Shown piece by piece: positions 6,885 to 8,134 of a stretch of DNA of 8,134 nucleotides. This stretch comes from an uncultured Ruminococcus sp. (GTDB lineage: Bacteria; Bacillota; Clostridia; Oscillospirales; Ruminococcaceae): contig CADBQZ010000200.1 in the NCBI GenBank assembly GCA_902796865.1, positions 1 to 8,134 of the forward strand, written 5' to 3'. The notes under the pieces are model-generated. The model made no database searches. It was not told the DNA's origin and saw nothing but the letters and a program-made list of their open reading frames with translations. Numbering within the stretch: position 1 is the first letter of the stretch; the number at the start of each line of letters is the position of its first letter. The position numbers were made by a program, and so were the translations under genes.

Positions 6885-7919
6885 ATGAGAATAACCAATA
6901 ATTACATGACCAGAAATTATCTGGGAAATTTAAATAATACGCTCGGACTTTATAACGAATCGGGCAACAAACTTACTACAGGACGTAAATTCAGCAAAAT
7001 GTCAGAAAACGTTTCTGATGGTACAAGAGCACTTAATATCCGTACTCAGTTCTACAAGAATGAACAGATCCAGGATAATGTAAAAAAAGCCGGTGAGACT
7101 CTTACCGTTGCTGAGAGTAACCTTACATCTATCAAAGACATAATAGATAATGTACACAGTAAGTGTATAGAGGCTCTTAACGGTCCTAGAAGCTCTGTTA
7201 ATGATATATTTGCAACAGATTTTGATTCAGTAAAGAATCAGATCGTTGAATTTGCGAACTGTAAATATAATGATTCATATCTTCTCGGCGGAACAAATAA
7301 TCAAAGTGTTCCTTTCCAGATTGAAAACGGCGAATTGACATATAACGGCATAAGCGTAAACGATATTCGCAAGGATACCGACAAGTTTATGGTAGGAAAT
7401 TCAGAAGTACCGTTCAGCAACAGCGTTTATCTTGACATCGGTATAAACATGACTATCAAAAATGGTCAGGTCGATTCAAGAACCGCTTTCAATATGACTG
7501 TTTCAGGTCTTGAATGCTTAGGCTACGGAACAGAAGAGATCGAATATACTGATGTAGACGGAAACAAGCATACAATGGATGCTCCGAATAACGTTTATCA
7601 GATAATCGATGAAATGTCAAAATGTCTTAAAGATCAGGACTATGATAAACTTTCAGCATTAAACGATCACCTTAAAAAAGGCTTTGATAATCTTGTTACC
7701 GAAATATCCGATATAGGTATCAGAACGAATTATCTTGACAGACACACAGCAAGACTTGAAGACGAGGAATTCGTTTTGACAGATATACAGAAAGACCTTG
7801 AATATATCAAGGAAACAGATGAGCTTATAAACAATAAATCAATGGAATATTCATGGCTTCTTACTTTACAGTACGGCTCAAAGGTGCTTCCTAAATCACT
7901 TATGGATTACGTTCAGTGA
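6885..7919 (+). CDS. flgL: Flagellar hook-associated protein 3 FlgL
   Basis: FlgL is the second hook-filament junction protein, sitting between FlgK and the flagellin filament. The 344-residue product has the flagellin-like N-terminal helix pair: MRITNNYMTRNYLGNLNNTL, then LTTGRKFSKMSENVSDGTRA (30-49) and the coiled coil AESNLTSIKDIIDNVHSKCI. SYLLGGTN (131-138) is the typical turn into the central domain. The C-terminal helices (about 285-344; LDRHTARLEDEEFVLTDIQK and following) again match flagellin-family ends. The ATG follows GGGGAGGT (6869-6876) by 8 bases, and the flgK stop lies 19 bases upstream, so the two are co-translated from one message. Length is at the upper-normal end for FlgL. 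It is not flagellin: the family order and the LTTGRKFSKMSENVSDGTRA form are those of FlgL. Confidence 0.94.
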   Translation: MRITNNYMTRNYLGNLNNTLGLYNESGNKLTTGRKFSKMSENVSDGTRALNIRTQFYKNEQIQDNVKKAGETLTVAESNLTSIKDIIDNVHSKCIEALNGPRSSVNDIFATDFDSVKNQIVEFANCKYNDSYLLGGTNNQSVPFQIENGELTYNGISVNDIRKDTDKFMVGNSEVPFSNSVYLDIGINMTIKNGQVDSRTAFNMTVSGLECLGYGTEEIEYTDVDGNKHTMDAPNNVYQIIDEMSKCLKDQDYDKLSALNDHLKKGFDNLVTEISDIGIRTNYLDRHTARLEDEEFVLTDIQKDLEYIKETDELINNKSMEYSWLLTLQYGSKVLPKSLMDYVQ

Positions 7920-8114
7920 TATTGCTCTAATCATAGCGTACTTATTCTTTATCCAAATAGTAAGGTCTGAGTAATGGTCAGAACTATAGTGCAGTTCCCC
8001 AAAAAACAATTACCATAATTCTTTTAAGAAACTAAAGGGCAGTAATATGTCCGGCGGTTTCTTAAAGTCATATGGTCTATAAACTTACCGGAAAAATTTT
8101 AGGAGGTGTTATTT
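7920..8114 (+). promoter_or_regulatory. Structured leader upstream of the next flagellar-cluster gene
   Basis: This is a 195-base spacer with several potential hairpins. TCTGA/TCAGA (7966-7970 with 7978-7982) and GAACT/AGTTC (7981-7985 with 7993-7997) overlap by two bases and so compete. A stronger stem pairs TTTAAGAAAC (8023-8032) with GTTTCTTAAA (8057-8066), with an inner GGGC/GTCC pairing. An alternative pairs TCCGG (8050-8054) with CCGGA (8088-8092) and GTTT with AAAC. The last two cannot form together. A 14-codon ATG frame (7974-8018) ends just before the strong stem; its ribosome site (AAGG, 8 bases upstream) is weak. No intrinsic terminator and no good promoter were found. Confidence 0.45.
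8023..8066 (+). repeat. 10-bp inverted repeat (hairpin) upstream of the last gene
   Basis: TTTAAGAAAC at 8023-8032 and GTTTCTTAAA at 8057-8066 are perfect complements with 24 bases between. Inside, GGGC (8037-8040) can pair with GTCC (8049-8052), counting one G-U pair, closing an 8-base loop. No T-run follows, so it is not a simple terminator. It lies about 35 bases before the AGGAGG ribosome site at 8101. Confidence 0.65.
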
Positions 8115-8134
8115 ATGCAGCTTATCAAGATCAA
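8115..8134 (+). CDS. Start of a gene following flgL (3' partial)
   Basis: An ATG at 8115 follows an excellent ribosome site, AGGAGGTG (8101-8108), by 6 bases. Only MQLIKI and part of a seventh codon fit in the window. In Firmicutes the gene after flgL is usually a YviE/DUF6470-family protein or fliW, often followed by csrA. The MQ-L-I-K-I beginning looks more like DUF6470 starts than like FliW to me, but six residues cannot decide it. That it is a real gene start is well supported by the ribosome site and spacing; its identity is positional inference only. Confidence 0.65.

Noticed and set aside
1..8134. CRISPR array, tRNA/rRNA, insertion sequence or phage genes
   Set aside because: I saw no regularly spaced repeats, no cloverleaf-like sequences, no transposase motifs and no terminal repeats with target duplication.

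Overview
The window looks like chromosomal DNA of a low-to-mid GC, flagellated Gram-positive anaerobe of the class Clostridia. Ruminococcus/Oscillospiraceae relatives fit best. The grounds are the flgM-flgN-flgK-flgL gene order, strong AGGAGG-type ribosome sites with frequent TTG starts, a SecA beginning [22 protein letters not shown], and a J-domain protein with a cysteine-rich tail. The taxonomic assignment is inference from gene content, not a database match.

Left part (2-1155, plus strand): the 3' end of a J-domain/TPR-like protein with a nine-cysteine tail, coupled by a TAATG stop/start overlap to an unrecognised six-helix membrane protein. A 12-bp hairpin (1156-1186) lies between this pair and the convergent secA gene and probably terminates both.

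Middle (1198-4081, minus strand): a complete secA of 911 codons. It has a near-consensus sigma-A promoter (TTGACA, 17-base spacer, TAAAAT) and a leader of about 110 bases. The leader holds a second, in-frame GTG start with its own Shine-Dalgarno site. The 442-base gap between secA and flgM (3934-4375) is divergent regulatory DNA. It carries the secA promoter, two AT-rich palindromes and a flagellar sigma-28-like promoter.

Right part (4376-8134, plus strand): a late flagellar cluster. It encodes FlgM (anti-sigma-28), FlgN (export chaperone for the hook-junction proteins), FlgK and FlgL (the two hook-filament junction proteins that FlgN-type chaperones serve), and the first codons of another gene. 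In relatives that last position holds a DUF6470/YviE-like gene or fliW. Together these proteins build the hook-filament junction and time filament gene expression: FlgM holds sigma-28 until the hook is complete.

Nothing here is a clearly new defence or mobile system. The most interesting unexplained material is the structured non-coding RNA upstream of flgK (5164-5332) and upstream of the last gene (7920-8114, with mutually exclusive hairpins and a possible leader peptide). The J-domain/Cys-tail plus membrane protein pair is also unexplained.
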